From Planctomycetota bacterium (GTDB lineage: Bacteria > Planctomycetota > Phycisphaerae > UBA1845 > PWPN01): DNA of 6,543 nt. The position numbers and the translations under genes were made by a program. The notes beneath the pieces were generated by a model that was given only the letters and a program-made list of their open reading frames with translations, was not told the origin of the DNA and ran no database searches. Shown here piece after piece: positions 1-5,349 of the stretch. The DNA is taken from assembly GCA_020346805.1 (NCBI GenBank), contig CP070790.1, positions 433,293 through 439,835 of the forward strand. Reading direction: 5' to 3'. The first letter of the stretch is position 1. Each line of letters starts with the position of its first letter.

Positions 1-153
1 GGATATCTTGATGAATTTTTTTCGGGCGCTTTCATCGCCTTTGTGTTTGTCGGGGTGGTTTTGTTGAACGAGTTGGCGATACGCTCGCTTGATCTGGTCG
101 GTGGTAGCTGCTTCACCGAGTTCCAGTATTCGCATGCACTCAGATGGGCTCAC
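1..153 (-). CDS. J-domain (DnaJ-like) protein, N-terminal part only
   Basis: The gene is cut by the left edge, so only the first 51 codons are visible. They encode the start of a J domain, the module that stimulates the ATPase of DnaK/Hsp70. Visible elements are helix I (residues 4-12, ECMRILEL, aligning with DYYEILGV of DnaJ), basic helix II (IKRAYRQLVQQ, 21-31), the diagnostic HPD loop (HPDK, 33-36) and the start of helix III (SARKKFIKI). I chose the GTG at 153-151 because it keeps helix I whole and has GAGAG 8 nt upstream; the ATG at 135-133 would remove part of helix I. An in-frame stop lies a short way upstream, which bounds the start. It follows the lipoprotein gene by 79 nt and is probably the last visible gene of the minus-strand cluster. 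Whether it is DnaJ itself, a DjlA-like membrane protein or a J-domain fusion cannot be told without the C-terminus. Confidence 0.85.
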   Translation of the reverse strand, partial: MSPSECMRILELGEAATTDQIKRAYRQLVQQNHPDKHKGDESARKKFIKIS

Positions 154-232
154 GTGGGTTACTCTCGTTGGTAAAAAGTAGACAATCGGTCTCCATCAAC
201 TTTACAAGCCTCCGGTATTACAGGCCATAAAC

Positions 233-925
233 TTAATTATAAGGATCGATTTCGTAATCGTGAAATAATTTTATGATTTTGTCGGCCATGGCCTGGGCGA
301 GTTTTTCATGGGCATCGGCATGGGTTTTCCAGGACATGATCTGATGAGGGCTGATGGTGACATCTAGGATTTTTCCTTCACGATAGGGCGGCCAGAGGCG
401 GACATCCTCCCGCGTTTCAGCCCGGGAATTAATCACTTTCAGGGCCACGGTAAACTTGGCCGGGGAGGCGGTCATTTCCAGTTCTTTGGGAACGAAAAAC
501 TGTTTGGTACTGATCCATATCACGGTGTCGGCATCGGCCAAACGGCCGATTTCGCGGGCTCCCCGTTGATCGAAGTTGGATTCCTGCTGGCGAATCTTGG
601 CAATTTCCTTATTGGTGGTGACGTGATCGGTAATGTCGTGTTTTTTAAATTCCTTGGCCAGCTCATCGACTAATATTTTGCCGGCCAGTGGTGGTTGAAT
701 CAGATCCAAATCATCGTCAACCAGAATCAGTATCGGCCCTTGAGGTAATTTATACTCGGCCTTCACTTTTTGCTTGGGAACCATTCCCAGGGTGTATAGC
801 CACGCTCCCGCGCTGGGCCCGCATCCGCTGCCGGTCGCAAAAAGGGTGATGCCGAATAACAGCAGTGAATATTTAAACTTTTTTCCATGTCCCATAGTTT
901 TAGTCCAACGGTCTTTCATATTCAT
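233..925 (-). CDS. Putative lipoprotein, paralogue of its upstream neighbour
   Basis: Secreted protein of 230 aa with no function I can name. It has a basic n-region, a hydrophobic stretch (SLLLFGITLFA) and a lipobox-like GSGC, so Cys35 would be the lipidated residue. The -3 position is Gly rather than Leu, which is unusual. The mature part starts with a linker ending AEYKLP, then a mixed alpha/beta domain (ILILVDDD; EIGRLADADTVIWIS; a VRLWPP segment; a final amphipathic helix ending KLFHDYEIDP). The same pattern of blocks occurs in the gene just upstream, so the two are tandem paralogues. The first 26 nt overlap the end of that gene. No start has a good Shine-Dalgarno: the ATG at 925 is used here, but the ATG at 895 (5 bases after the upstream TAA) gives a more usual signal peptide of 24 residues before the Cys and may be the real, translationally coupled start. 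Confidence 0.8.
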   Translation of the reverse strand: MNMKDRWTKTMGHGKKFKYSLLLFGITLFATGSGCGPSAGAWLYTLGMVPKQKVKAEYKLPQGPILILVDDDLDLIQPPLAGKILVDELAKEFKKHDITDHVTTNKEIAKIRQQESNFDQRGAREIGRLADADTVIWISTKQFFVPKELEMTASPAKFTVALKVINSRAETREDVRLWPPYREGKILDVTISPHQIMSWKTHADAHEKLAQAMADKIIKLFHDYEIDPYN

Positions 926-1568
926 GGAATTTCTTGCCTACTTCAACGGCAAAGGTGTCGTAGGTGGCCTGCCTTATTTGAGCGGGATCGACGTTATGAA
1001 AACCAACGGGGTTTTTTTCCGGGACCGAGACGACGACGTCCTGCAGGGGAACATGTTCCGCCGACTCTTCGTTTCCGGTTAATTCGTAAACGGCTACCGA
1101 AGAGCTGATGCGGCCGCGATAAAACTGGGCATATCCCGGGTCGCGCATGGAAAAGTGGTAGATGGAAAGATGGATTACCATATCGGTTCGGAAATGTCGG
1201 CCCAACTCCACCGGATCTGTTTCAAAGGCGCCCTTTTTCTCGTTGTAATCTTCAATACGGATAGGATTGACGATATCAATATCTTCAACATGTTGTTTTA
1301 GATATGCAGATACGTAGGCCGATAGATCGAGGCACATTTTGGGGTAGTCGAATCGTGTCTCAGGCGGTGCCCATACGTAAACCAGTGCTCTCTTGCCGGG
1401 AAGACGGTTGTATTCCGGCGGAACCCTTTCGGTAGTCGGTGCAGCTTGGACGGTAAGTGCTCGTGCTAATCCACAACCGGTAATTGAAATTGTGGAACAG
1501 ATTATAAGCAGGGTGTATGTAATAAGTTTTCTATTAGTTGTTTCCAGCGACGGTAATTGGTTAGGCAT
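900..1568 (-). CDS. Putative lipoprotein of a planctomycete-type family
   Basis: A 222-aa exported protein of unknown function. The signal peptide has a basic residue pair (RK, 13-14), a hydrophobic core (LITYTLLIICSTISI) and a good lipobox ITGC, placing the lipidated Cys at residue 32; Gly at +2 would favour the outer membrane. The mature domain has the blocks PPEYNRLPGKRALVYVW, YP, DIVNP, ELGRHFRTDMVIHLSIYHF, YRGRISSSVAVYE, VSVPEKNPVGF and a C-terminal helix ending GKKFHEYERP. From memory this block order (a Val-rich strand after a Leu-Pro, then P, LG..., RG-I-S, P...P, F...YE) resembles a lipoprotein family common in Planctomycetota; I could not search for it. The start is well supported: AGGAG lies 7 nt before the ATG. 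It lies 30 nt after the DUF2752 gene and overlaps the next paralogue, which indicates one transcript. Confidence 0.85.
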   Translation of the reverse strand: MPNQLPSLETTNRKLITYTLLIICSTISITGCGLARALTVQAAPTTERVPPEYNRLPGKRALVYVWAPPETRFDYPKMCLDLSAYVSAYLKQHVEDIDIVNPIRIEDYNEKKGAFETDPVELGRHFRTDMVIHLSIYHFSMRDPGYAQFYRGRISSSVAVYELTGNEESAEHVPLQDVVVSVPEKNPVGFHNVDPAQIRQATYDTFAVEVGKKFHEYERPLD

Positions 1569-1598
1569 TCATCGTCTCCTATTGTTTTAAATTTATGT

Positions 1599-2225
1599 CT
1601 ATCTGGCAGGCAATGTTCCGTCTATTAGTCCGATGATAATTTTCGCCGCCCAGGCCAATATCAGCAAGGTCGCTAACCACCATACCATATTTGTGGGATT
1701 TATGCGGTACCAATTGATTGCCGGCCGATATCCAGTGGCCGCGCCAATGACGGCCATAAGCCCGATCCCCGCGGTTGCTAACGCTATTATAAAACCGGCA
1801 ATCTGGGAGCGGAGGGCTTCGAAAAAGCGTCCGCGGATGGTGTAAGCGTATGCGGTAGTCATTCCACAGGTTGGACAGGGGAATCCTGTTATGACTACAA
1901 AGCCGCAGGGGGGTAGTTTTAGTTGCTGATGCGTACCCATGTGCTTGCTGCTGGGGACCAAATGGGCGGCAGTGAGGATGAGAATCCCTGCAGCGAATGC
2001 GATTCCCGTGGCATAGACTCGGCCGATTATAGGTTGTTTCATGCGCTCCATAGTGAATAGTGGTCCCAGGGGATGCTCGGCCGGCTTGGCCATAACTGTG
2101 GTATCTTTGGTGTTTCCAGCAGGATTATGAGTATTAGTTAGGGGCGGCGATTGTTTCGAGTTGCTACTCATTCTGGTGGATTCCCTCGAGGGACTGCTCG
2201 AACCGGCCGGTCCGCTGATCGGCAT
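1599..2225 (-). CDS. DUF2752 family membrane protein
   Basis: A 208-aa protein whose C-terminal two thirds match the DUF2752 pattern: three membrane helices (about 69-90, 141-164, 179-201) and, between the first two, the hallmark Cys motif C107-G-F...TG...C117-P-T-C120-G-M-T followed by an amphipathic segment (RGRFFEALRSQ). The family's biochemical role is not established; the cysteines suggest metal binding or redox chemistry at the membrane. The first 60 residues are Ser/Pro/Asn-rich, low in order and not part of the family, so the start is doubtful. Options are TTG at 2234, ATG at 2225 (used here, weak ribosome site), ATG at 2171 (GAGGG 11 nt upstream, the best Shine-Dalgarno) and ATG at 2093, all leaving the domain intact. 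It lies 57 nt after mgtE and 30 nt before the first lipoprotein, so it is probably co-transcribed with both. Confidence 0.85.
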   Translation of the reverse strand: MPISGPAGSSSPSRESTRMSSNSKQSPPLTNTHNPAGNTKDTTVMAKPAEHPLGPLFTMERMKQPIIGRVYATGIAFAAGILILTAAHLVPSSKHMGTHQQLKLPPCGFVVITGFPCPTCGMTTAYAYTIRGRFFEALRSQIAGFIIALATAGIGLMAVIGAATGYRPAINWYRINPTNMVWWLATLLILAWAAKIIIGLIDGTLPAR

Positions 2226-2282
2226 GTCTTTCAAGACGGTAATATCGGTATACCGCTTTATTCGTAAAGGTTAACATGTTGT

Positions 2283-3710
2283 TTATGGAGGGTCAACGAC
2301 GCCGGCTTCTATGCCTGTTAATCGCAGTATTGCTAATGCCAAGCTGAGTACCAGAAAGAAACCGCTGGCATCGACGATCATAGTCAGGATGGGGCTGGAT
2401 ACGGTGGCGGGGTCCAGTTTTAGACGCTTGACGATCAAGGGGAGTACGCCTCCGATACAAACTGAGATGACCGTATTACACATAATAGCTATCCCTACGA
2501 TGATGCCCAGCCAGTAATCACCATTCAATATATATCCGATTATGCATAGCAAAAGCCCGAGTACGAGCCCGTTGAGCAGGGAGACTCTTATTTCTTTGGC
2601 TAATACATAGGTTAGATCCCAGGGTCTGACGATTCCAAGTGCCAGCTCACGTAAAGAGAGGCCCAGAGCCTGATTGCCTGAACAACCGCTCATGCCCGCA
2701 ACCACCGGGAGGAACATGGTCAGGGCCACGATCATTTCGGGCGTGAGTTTTTCTTCAAACAGCGGTATGACGCTGGCCGCACAAACCGTCAGAATCAGAA
2801 TCAGGCACAACCAGGGTAATCGACGGCCGATTCGTTGTAATGTCGGCATGGACCGTAGTTCTTCACCCCCGAAGATACCAACCAGTTTTAACATGGTTTT
2901 GTTGGCGCTTTTACGGGCGGCCTCAGCCACGTCTTTTTCAATAGCCACCCCCAGCAGACGATCGGACGAATCGACTATCGGTAAAGCGGAGTAGCTGTGG
3001 ATCTCCAGCATGCGTTGCAACGATTGCAGATCCAGATCCACGCGGACCACATCCGGATCAGCGATCATCACTTCATCGATCGGACGTTGCGGCGGGGATA
3101 GTACCATGTCGCGCAAGCGGAGGACACCTTTTAGTTTGCCCGAATGGTCGATCACATAGAAGTACTGGACGTTGTAGCTTGAATATTCTTCCCGATTACC
3201 TCTTAGGTCGTTGAGCACTTCTTCAACCGTTGTACCTAAGGGAAAGGCTACATATTCTTTAACCATCACCCCGCCGGCGGTGTCAGAGGGATAAGACAAT
3301 AGTTGCCGGGCTTCAATGGCCTCTTCCTGCTCCATTTCGTCGAGTATGGCTTCGGCATCGTCCTCGCTCATCTCCGCCAGAACATCGGCCCGGTCGTCGC
3401 TGTCCAGTTCTTCGACGATGTCGGCGGCCTCGGCGACCGGGATTTCTTCCAGCAGATCGGCGGAGTGCTCGTCGGGAAGATCATCGATTAAATCGGCGGC
3501 GTCTTCGGGATCGAGTATTCGTAGAATCAAGAGCTGCTCTTCCCCCGACAGATGGGCCATGGCGTGAACGATGGCGTCGGGTTCGAGCGTATCGATCCAT
3601 TGGGCCAGGGTATCACCGTCGCCCTTGGCCAGCTGGTCGCGGAACTGCAGGGTGATATCCTGTTCCTCGATGGATTCAAGATGCGTGTTGGTAGTATCCT
3701 CTGAGGTCAT
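2283..3710 (-). CDS. mgtE: Magnesium transporter MgtE
   Basis: A 475-aa Mg2+ channel/transporter of the inner membrane, close to the usual MgtE length of about 450. The order of domains is complete: an acidic superhelical MgtE_N domain (about 20-140, dense in Asp/Glu between 57 and 135, the Mg2+-sensing part in the family), the linking motif YPSDTAGGVM (140-149), two CBS domains (about 141-205 and 206-265), a plug-like helix (266-297) and five membrane helices (about 298-465). The signature near the C-terminus, DPATVSSPILTMIVDASG (433-450), keeps the Asp (447) that corresponds to the pore Asp of characterised MgtE. The motif AGMSGCSGNQ (338-347) replaces the commoner GGNxGTQ type. The start is the ATG at 3710, with GGAG 9 nt upstream; an upstream in-frame TTG at 3725 overlaps that ribosome site and is unlikely. 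A 151-nt gap with stem-forming sequences precedes it. Confidence 0.96.
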   Translation of the reverse strand: MTSEDTTNTHLESIEEQDITLQFRDQLAKGDGDTLAQWIDTLEPDAIVHAMAHLSGEEQLLILRILDPEDAADLIDDLPDEHSADLLEEIPVAEAADIVEELDSDDRADVLAEMSEDDAEAILDEMEQEEAIEARQLLSYPSDTAGGVMVKEYVAFPLGTTVEEVLNDLRGNREEYSSYNVQYFYVIDHSGKLKGVLRLRDMVLSPPQRPIDEVMIADPDVVRVDLDLQSLQRMLEIHSYSALPIVDSSDRLLGVAIEKDVAEAARKSANKTMLKLVGIFGGEELRSMPTLQRIGRRLPWLCLILILTVCAASVIPLFEEKLTPEMIVALTMFLPVVAGMSGCSGNQALGLSLRELALGIVRPWDLTYVLAKEIRVSLLNGLVLGLLLCIIGYILNGDYWLGIIVGIAIMCNTVISVCIGGVLPLIVKRLKLDPATVSSPILTMIVDASGFFLVLSLALAILRLTGIEAGVVDPP

Positions 3711-3798
3711 GTAGCTATACTCCAAACTGACCAGCCTATCCGGTGCTGAACCAGGATTGTAATTCCAAATGCGAACGGTTTCGAGTAATTTGGTGATG

Positions 3799-3854
3799 CC
3801 GGCTTTATTATCTGTCCGCGCCGACAGTAATTGTATTAAACCCGATAATACCGG
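3799..3854 (-). promoter_or_regulatory. Candidate structured leader of mgtE with alternative stems
   Basis: Between the zinc-ribbon stop codon and the mgtE ATG, two arrangements compete for one segment. In the first, ATAATACCGG (3845-3854) pairs with CCGG (3799-3802) plus TATTAT (3806-3811), 10 bp with a 3-nt bulge, enclosing a hairpin CTGTC/GACAG (3812-3816 with 3823-3827). In the second, TAATAC (3846-3851) pairs with GTATTA (3833-3838) across a 7-nt loop. No T-run follows on the minus strand, so a classical terminator is not formed. It does not resemble the known M-box. Regulatory function is inference from pairing only. Confidence 0.35.
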
Positions 3855-3861
3855 TTTTCGA

Positions 3862-4368
3862 TCAATAGAAGATGGTCATGATCAGGCACGTTTCACTGTG
3901 CCTTTCTTCCGATTTGCCTAAGGTTGTAGTGGCAAATTTGACTTCGATTTCCGGGTGGCTGTCCAACCAGGCGTTGACCTGCTGTTCCATATGACGGATG
4001 GCTCCCTCGGTGAACTTGGCATAGAAAGTGCGGATTCGCGTGGCCCCCTGGCCGGTCTGATTAAGCGGTCGGCGAAAATTCTGGGCCTCGGCCGCTACTG
4101 CTCCGCTGAGACTCGAACCTGAAAGTCCATGGGTGCCGGATTGTGAATCGCGATTGGAACCATCCGATTCGTCGGCCAGGGCCAGTTCAACCTCATCATC
4201 CGCGGTTGGGACGGTGGGGTCCGCTTTTTTTCGTTCTGGCAGACAGTGAGGACATAGTAAATCACCTGCCCACCTGCCGGCCAAACCCCGATTGATGTGC
4301 TCTTGGTAAATACTGGCCCCGCACTTCGCGCAATTCATTATGGGTTCGGTTTCCGAAGGCGAAGTCAT
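3862..4368 (-). CDS. Zinc-ribbon protein of unknown function with a conserved-looking C-terminal domain
   Basis: A 168-aa, probably cytoplasmic protein that I cannot name. Residues 13-42 form a four-Cys zinc ribbon: C13-A-K-C16 and, 22 residues later, C39-P-H-C42, with GLAGRWAGDLLC between. A Ser/Gly/Asp-rich, probably disordered linker covers about 46-105. The end (about 108-168) is a compact domain: RIRTFYAKF strand, a helix (GAIRHMEQQVNAWLDSHP), a strand EIEVKFATTTLG and a last strand CLIMTIFY. This beta-alpha-beta-beta order, with a VN-WL helix followed by P-IEV and a final hydrophobic -Y, recalls the small Cse60/DUF2758 sporulation-protein fold, but that is only a pattern resemblance. 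The start is clear: AGGAG 7 nt before the ATG. It is the first gene after the strong minus-strand promoter at 4485-4514 and lies 151 nt before mgtE. Confidence 0.85.
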   Translation of the reverse strand: MTSPSETEPIMNCAKCGASIYQEHINRGLAGRWAGDLLCPHCLPERKKADPTVPTADDEVELALADESDGSNRDSQSGTHGLSGSSLSGAVAAEAQNFRRPLNQTGQGATRIRTFYAKFTEGAIRHMEQQVNAWLDSHPEIEVKFATTTLGKSEERHSETCLIMTIFY

Positions 4369-4429
4369 CCGAGATCTCCTTTAACCATTCCACTGGTTGA
4401 TGAATGTGCATACGCTATTGTGCGATTTC

Positions 4430-4478
4430 CTGCCGGGAATGGCCGGGCAGATCCGGATCTCACAACAGGTATGCCTGT
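4430..4478 (-). promoter_or_regulatory. Three palindromes in the 5' leader of the zinc-ribbon/mgtE transcript
   Basis: Directly downstream of the predicted transcription start (about 4478), three dyads follow one another: ACAGG/CCTGT with a 4-nt loop (4465-4478), a perfect 12-bp palindrome AGATCCGGATCT (4449-4460), and a 7-bp stem with one bulged base and a 6-nt loop (CTGC-CGG with CCG-GCAG, 4430-4450). They could be operators at the promoter or a 5' RNA structure that protects the mRNA. The sequences are seen directly; the role is inferred. Confidence 0.4.
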
Positions 4479-4484
4479 GGGTAA

Positions 4485-4514
4485 ATTATAATACTTGCTG
4501 CCCGGAGGGGTCAA
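4485..4514 (-). promoter_or_regulatory. Sigma70-type promoter for the zinc-ribbon/mgtE cluster
   Basis: On the minus strand the -35 box is TTGACC (4514-4509, 5 of 6 to consensus) and the -10 box is a perfect TATAAT (4490-4485), separated by 18 nt. Transcription would start near 4478, leaving a leader of about 110 nt before the ATG at 4368. It is the best promoter match in the window and lies at the head of a co-directional run of genes. Confidence 0.65.
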
Positions 4515-4669
4515 TTTGTTGTACAAAAAACGGTAAAGTATCAATATGCATGCGATATTCATTTGAGCATACTGTTTTCGAGCGATTCTCGTTGTGGTAC
4601 TGCGTATGGTGTGGGCTTATCTGATTCGTATTTATTGGTCGGTACAACTATATTAGATGACGGCGTCAG

Positions 4670-4870
4670 TTACCAATTGAACAATCCGAGGATCTCCGGC
4701 CCGAAAGTATCCACTAAATAACTATCGTGGATCAAGGTGGGATTGGCTTCCGGGCGAAACAGTACCTCGAATTCTCGTTGGATGTCTCGAATACAGCCGG
4801 CTTGCAACAGCCAGCATCCTGCTGCCAACATCAGTAAGTGTTTGATTAATACGCGAATATTATTGCACAT
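4670..4870 (-). CDS. Small putative lipoprotein, function unknown
   Basis: A 66-aa protein with a basic, short n-region (R6, K10), a hydrophobic core (HLLMLAAGCWLLQ) and two possible lipidation sites: C26 (LQAGC) and C19 (LAAGC). Both have Leu at -4 rather than -3, so the lipobox is near-canonical rather than perfect. The mature part is only about 40 residues, acidic at first (IQREFEVLFRPEANPT) and ending in a hydrophobic FGPEILGLFNW. The ATG is preceded by GAGG at 8 nt, which supports a real gene despite its length. It follows mazG by 88 nt on the same strand. I know no function; the pattern of a tiny lipoprotein with a segment like 'LF-PEA' is one I associate loosely with Planctomycetota, but this is unverified. 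Confidence 0.65.
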   Translation of the reverse strand: MCNNIRVLIKHLLMLAAGCWLLQAGCIRDIQREFEVLFRPEANPTLIHDSYLVDTFGPEILGLFNW

Positions 4871-4958
4871 TATTCCAACCTCATGGTTTGTATTGGTGTT
4901 TGAGTAATCCCTTTATTGATATCGAAAAATCGGATCACGGAAGTTCCTCGGTTCGAAA

Positions 4959-5255
4959 TCATGGTTTTTCCTCGCAGAGGCAGACCATTTTTCCGCAGCC
5001 CGGACATCCTTGACCATATTTGGCATGTAAGGCTTCGCTTAAATCGATATTTTCGACATTTGCCAGGGTAACCAGCCAGGCCATTACGTCTGCGAACTCC
5101 TCGCCTTTGTCGGCTTGGCTCTTTCCTTCAGCAATAGCTGCCGCCAGTTCTCCCATTTCTTCCATAAGCCACAAAAACGTGCCTTCGGAACCCCTTTGGC
5201 GGTCCTTGTGCGAGTACATCTTGTCGATCAATTGCTGAAAATCCTGTAAATCCAT
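4959..5255 (-). CDS. MazG-type nucleotide pyrophosphohydrolase
   Basis: A 98-aa protein of the all-alpha NTP pyrophosphohydrolase superfamily, which hydrolyses (d)NTPs or related nucleotides to the monophosphate and PPi with Mg2+. The metal-binding motif is complete: E32-E33-x-x-E36 (in LMEEMGELAAAI) and E53-x-x-D56 (in GEEFADVMAWL). A C-terminal Cys cluster, C84-P-G-C87-G-K-M-V-C92-L-C94, follows the catalytic core and probably binds zinc. The frame stays open further upstream to TTG 5357, but the ATG at 5255 fits the family's start (a short helix, then the RQRGSEG turn), has AGGG about 9 nt upstream, and avoids overlap with the divergent rnpA; ATG 5294 is an alternative. The natural substrate cannot be told from sequence. 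Confidence 0.88.
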   Translation of the reverse strand: MDLQDFQQLIDKMYSHKDRQRGSEGTFLWLMEEMGELAAAIAEGKSQADKGEEFADVMAWLVTLANVENIDLSEALHAKYGQGCPGCGKMVCLCEEKP

Positions 5256-5289
5256 CTGTGTCTGCCCTGTATGGTCTCTAATATGTCTT

Positions 5290-5318
5290 ACCATATCCGC
5301 ACGCCAGGGCTTGAGCAA
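5290..5318 (-). promoter_or_regulatory. Possible mazG promoter
   Basis: On the minus strand TTGCTC (5318-5313) and TATGGT (5295-5290) are separated by 17 nt. Transcription would start near 5283, leaving a leader of about 28 nt before the ATG at 5255, which agrees with that start choice. The boxes match the consensus only moderately. The -35 box overlaps TTGAGC on the opposite strand upstream of rnpA. Confidence 0.3.
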
Positions 5319-5336
5319 ACCTCCGGTACTATCCGC

Positions 5337-5342
5337 TATAAT
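5337..5342 (+). promoter_or_regulatory. -10 box of rnpA, implying a leaderless mRNA
   Basis: A perfect TATAAT ends 7 nt before the rnpA ATG (5350), so the expected transcription start is at or next to the A of the start codon. No Shine-Dalgarno precedes the ATG, which fits leaderless translation. The only TTGACA-like hexamer upstream (TTGAGC, 5311-5316) is 20 nt away, too far for a standard -35, so the promoter is uncertain. Confidence 0.4.
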
Positions 5343-5349
5343 CATCAGT

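Larger units (their letters stand above)
4369..4669. other. Intergenic region of 301 nt with promoter and palindromes
   Basis: No convincing gene is present; open frames of about 65 codons on either strand lack ribosome sites and recognisable composition. It holds the minus-strand promoter and the palindromic leader listed separately. Near the right end is an 11-bp perfect palindrome TGACGGCGTCA (4658-4668), just after the small lipoprotein's stop codon, and a dyad AATAT/ATATT (4543-4559) lies about 30 bp upstream of the -35 box, where an activator or repressor could bind. No terminator with a T-run was found for the small lipoprotein gene, so read-through into the zinc-ribbon cluster remains possible. 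Confidence 0.6.

Noticed and set aside
2256..2269. CTTTA-TTCG-TAAAG hairpin between mgtE and the DUF2752 gene as a terminator
   Set aside because: The stem is only 5 bp and no T-run follows on the minus strand, so termination between these genes is not supported.
3316..3567. Serine-rich frames on the plus strand inside mgtE
   Set aside because: They are shadows produced by the acidic, repetitive codons of the MgtE N-domain on the other strand.
3711..3861. M-box (ykoK) Mg2+ riboswitch upstream of mgtE
   Set aside because: The gap is 151 nt, shorter than an M-box, and none of its conserved loops could be recognised.
4365..4562. Minus-strand frame of 65 codons upstream of the zinc-ribbon gene
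   Set aside because: It runs through the promoter, the palindromic leader and the ribosome site of the real gene, has no ribosome site of its own and no family-like features.
4397..4624. Plus-strand frame of 75 codons in the intergenic region
   Set aside because: No ribosome site, composition unlike the neighbouring proteins, and it lies opposite a good minus-strand promoter.
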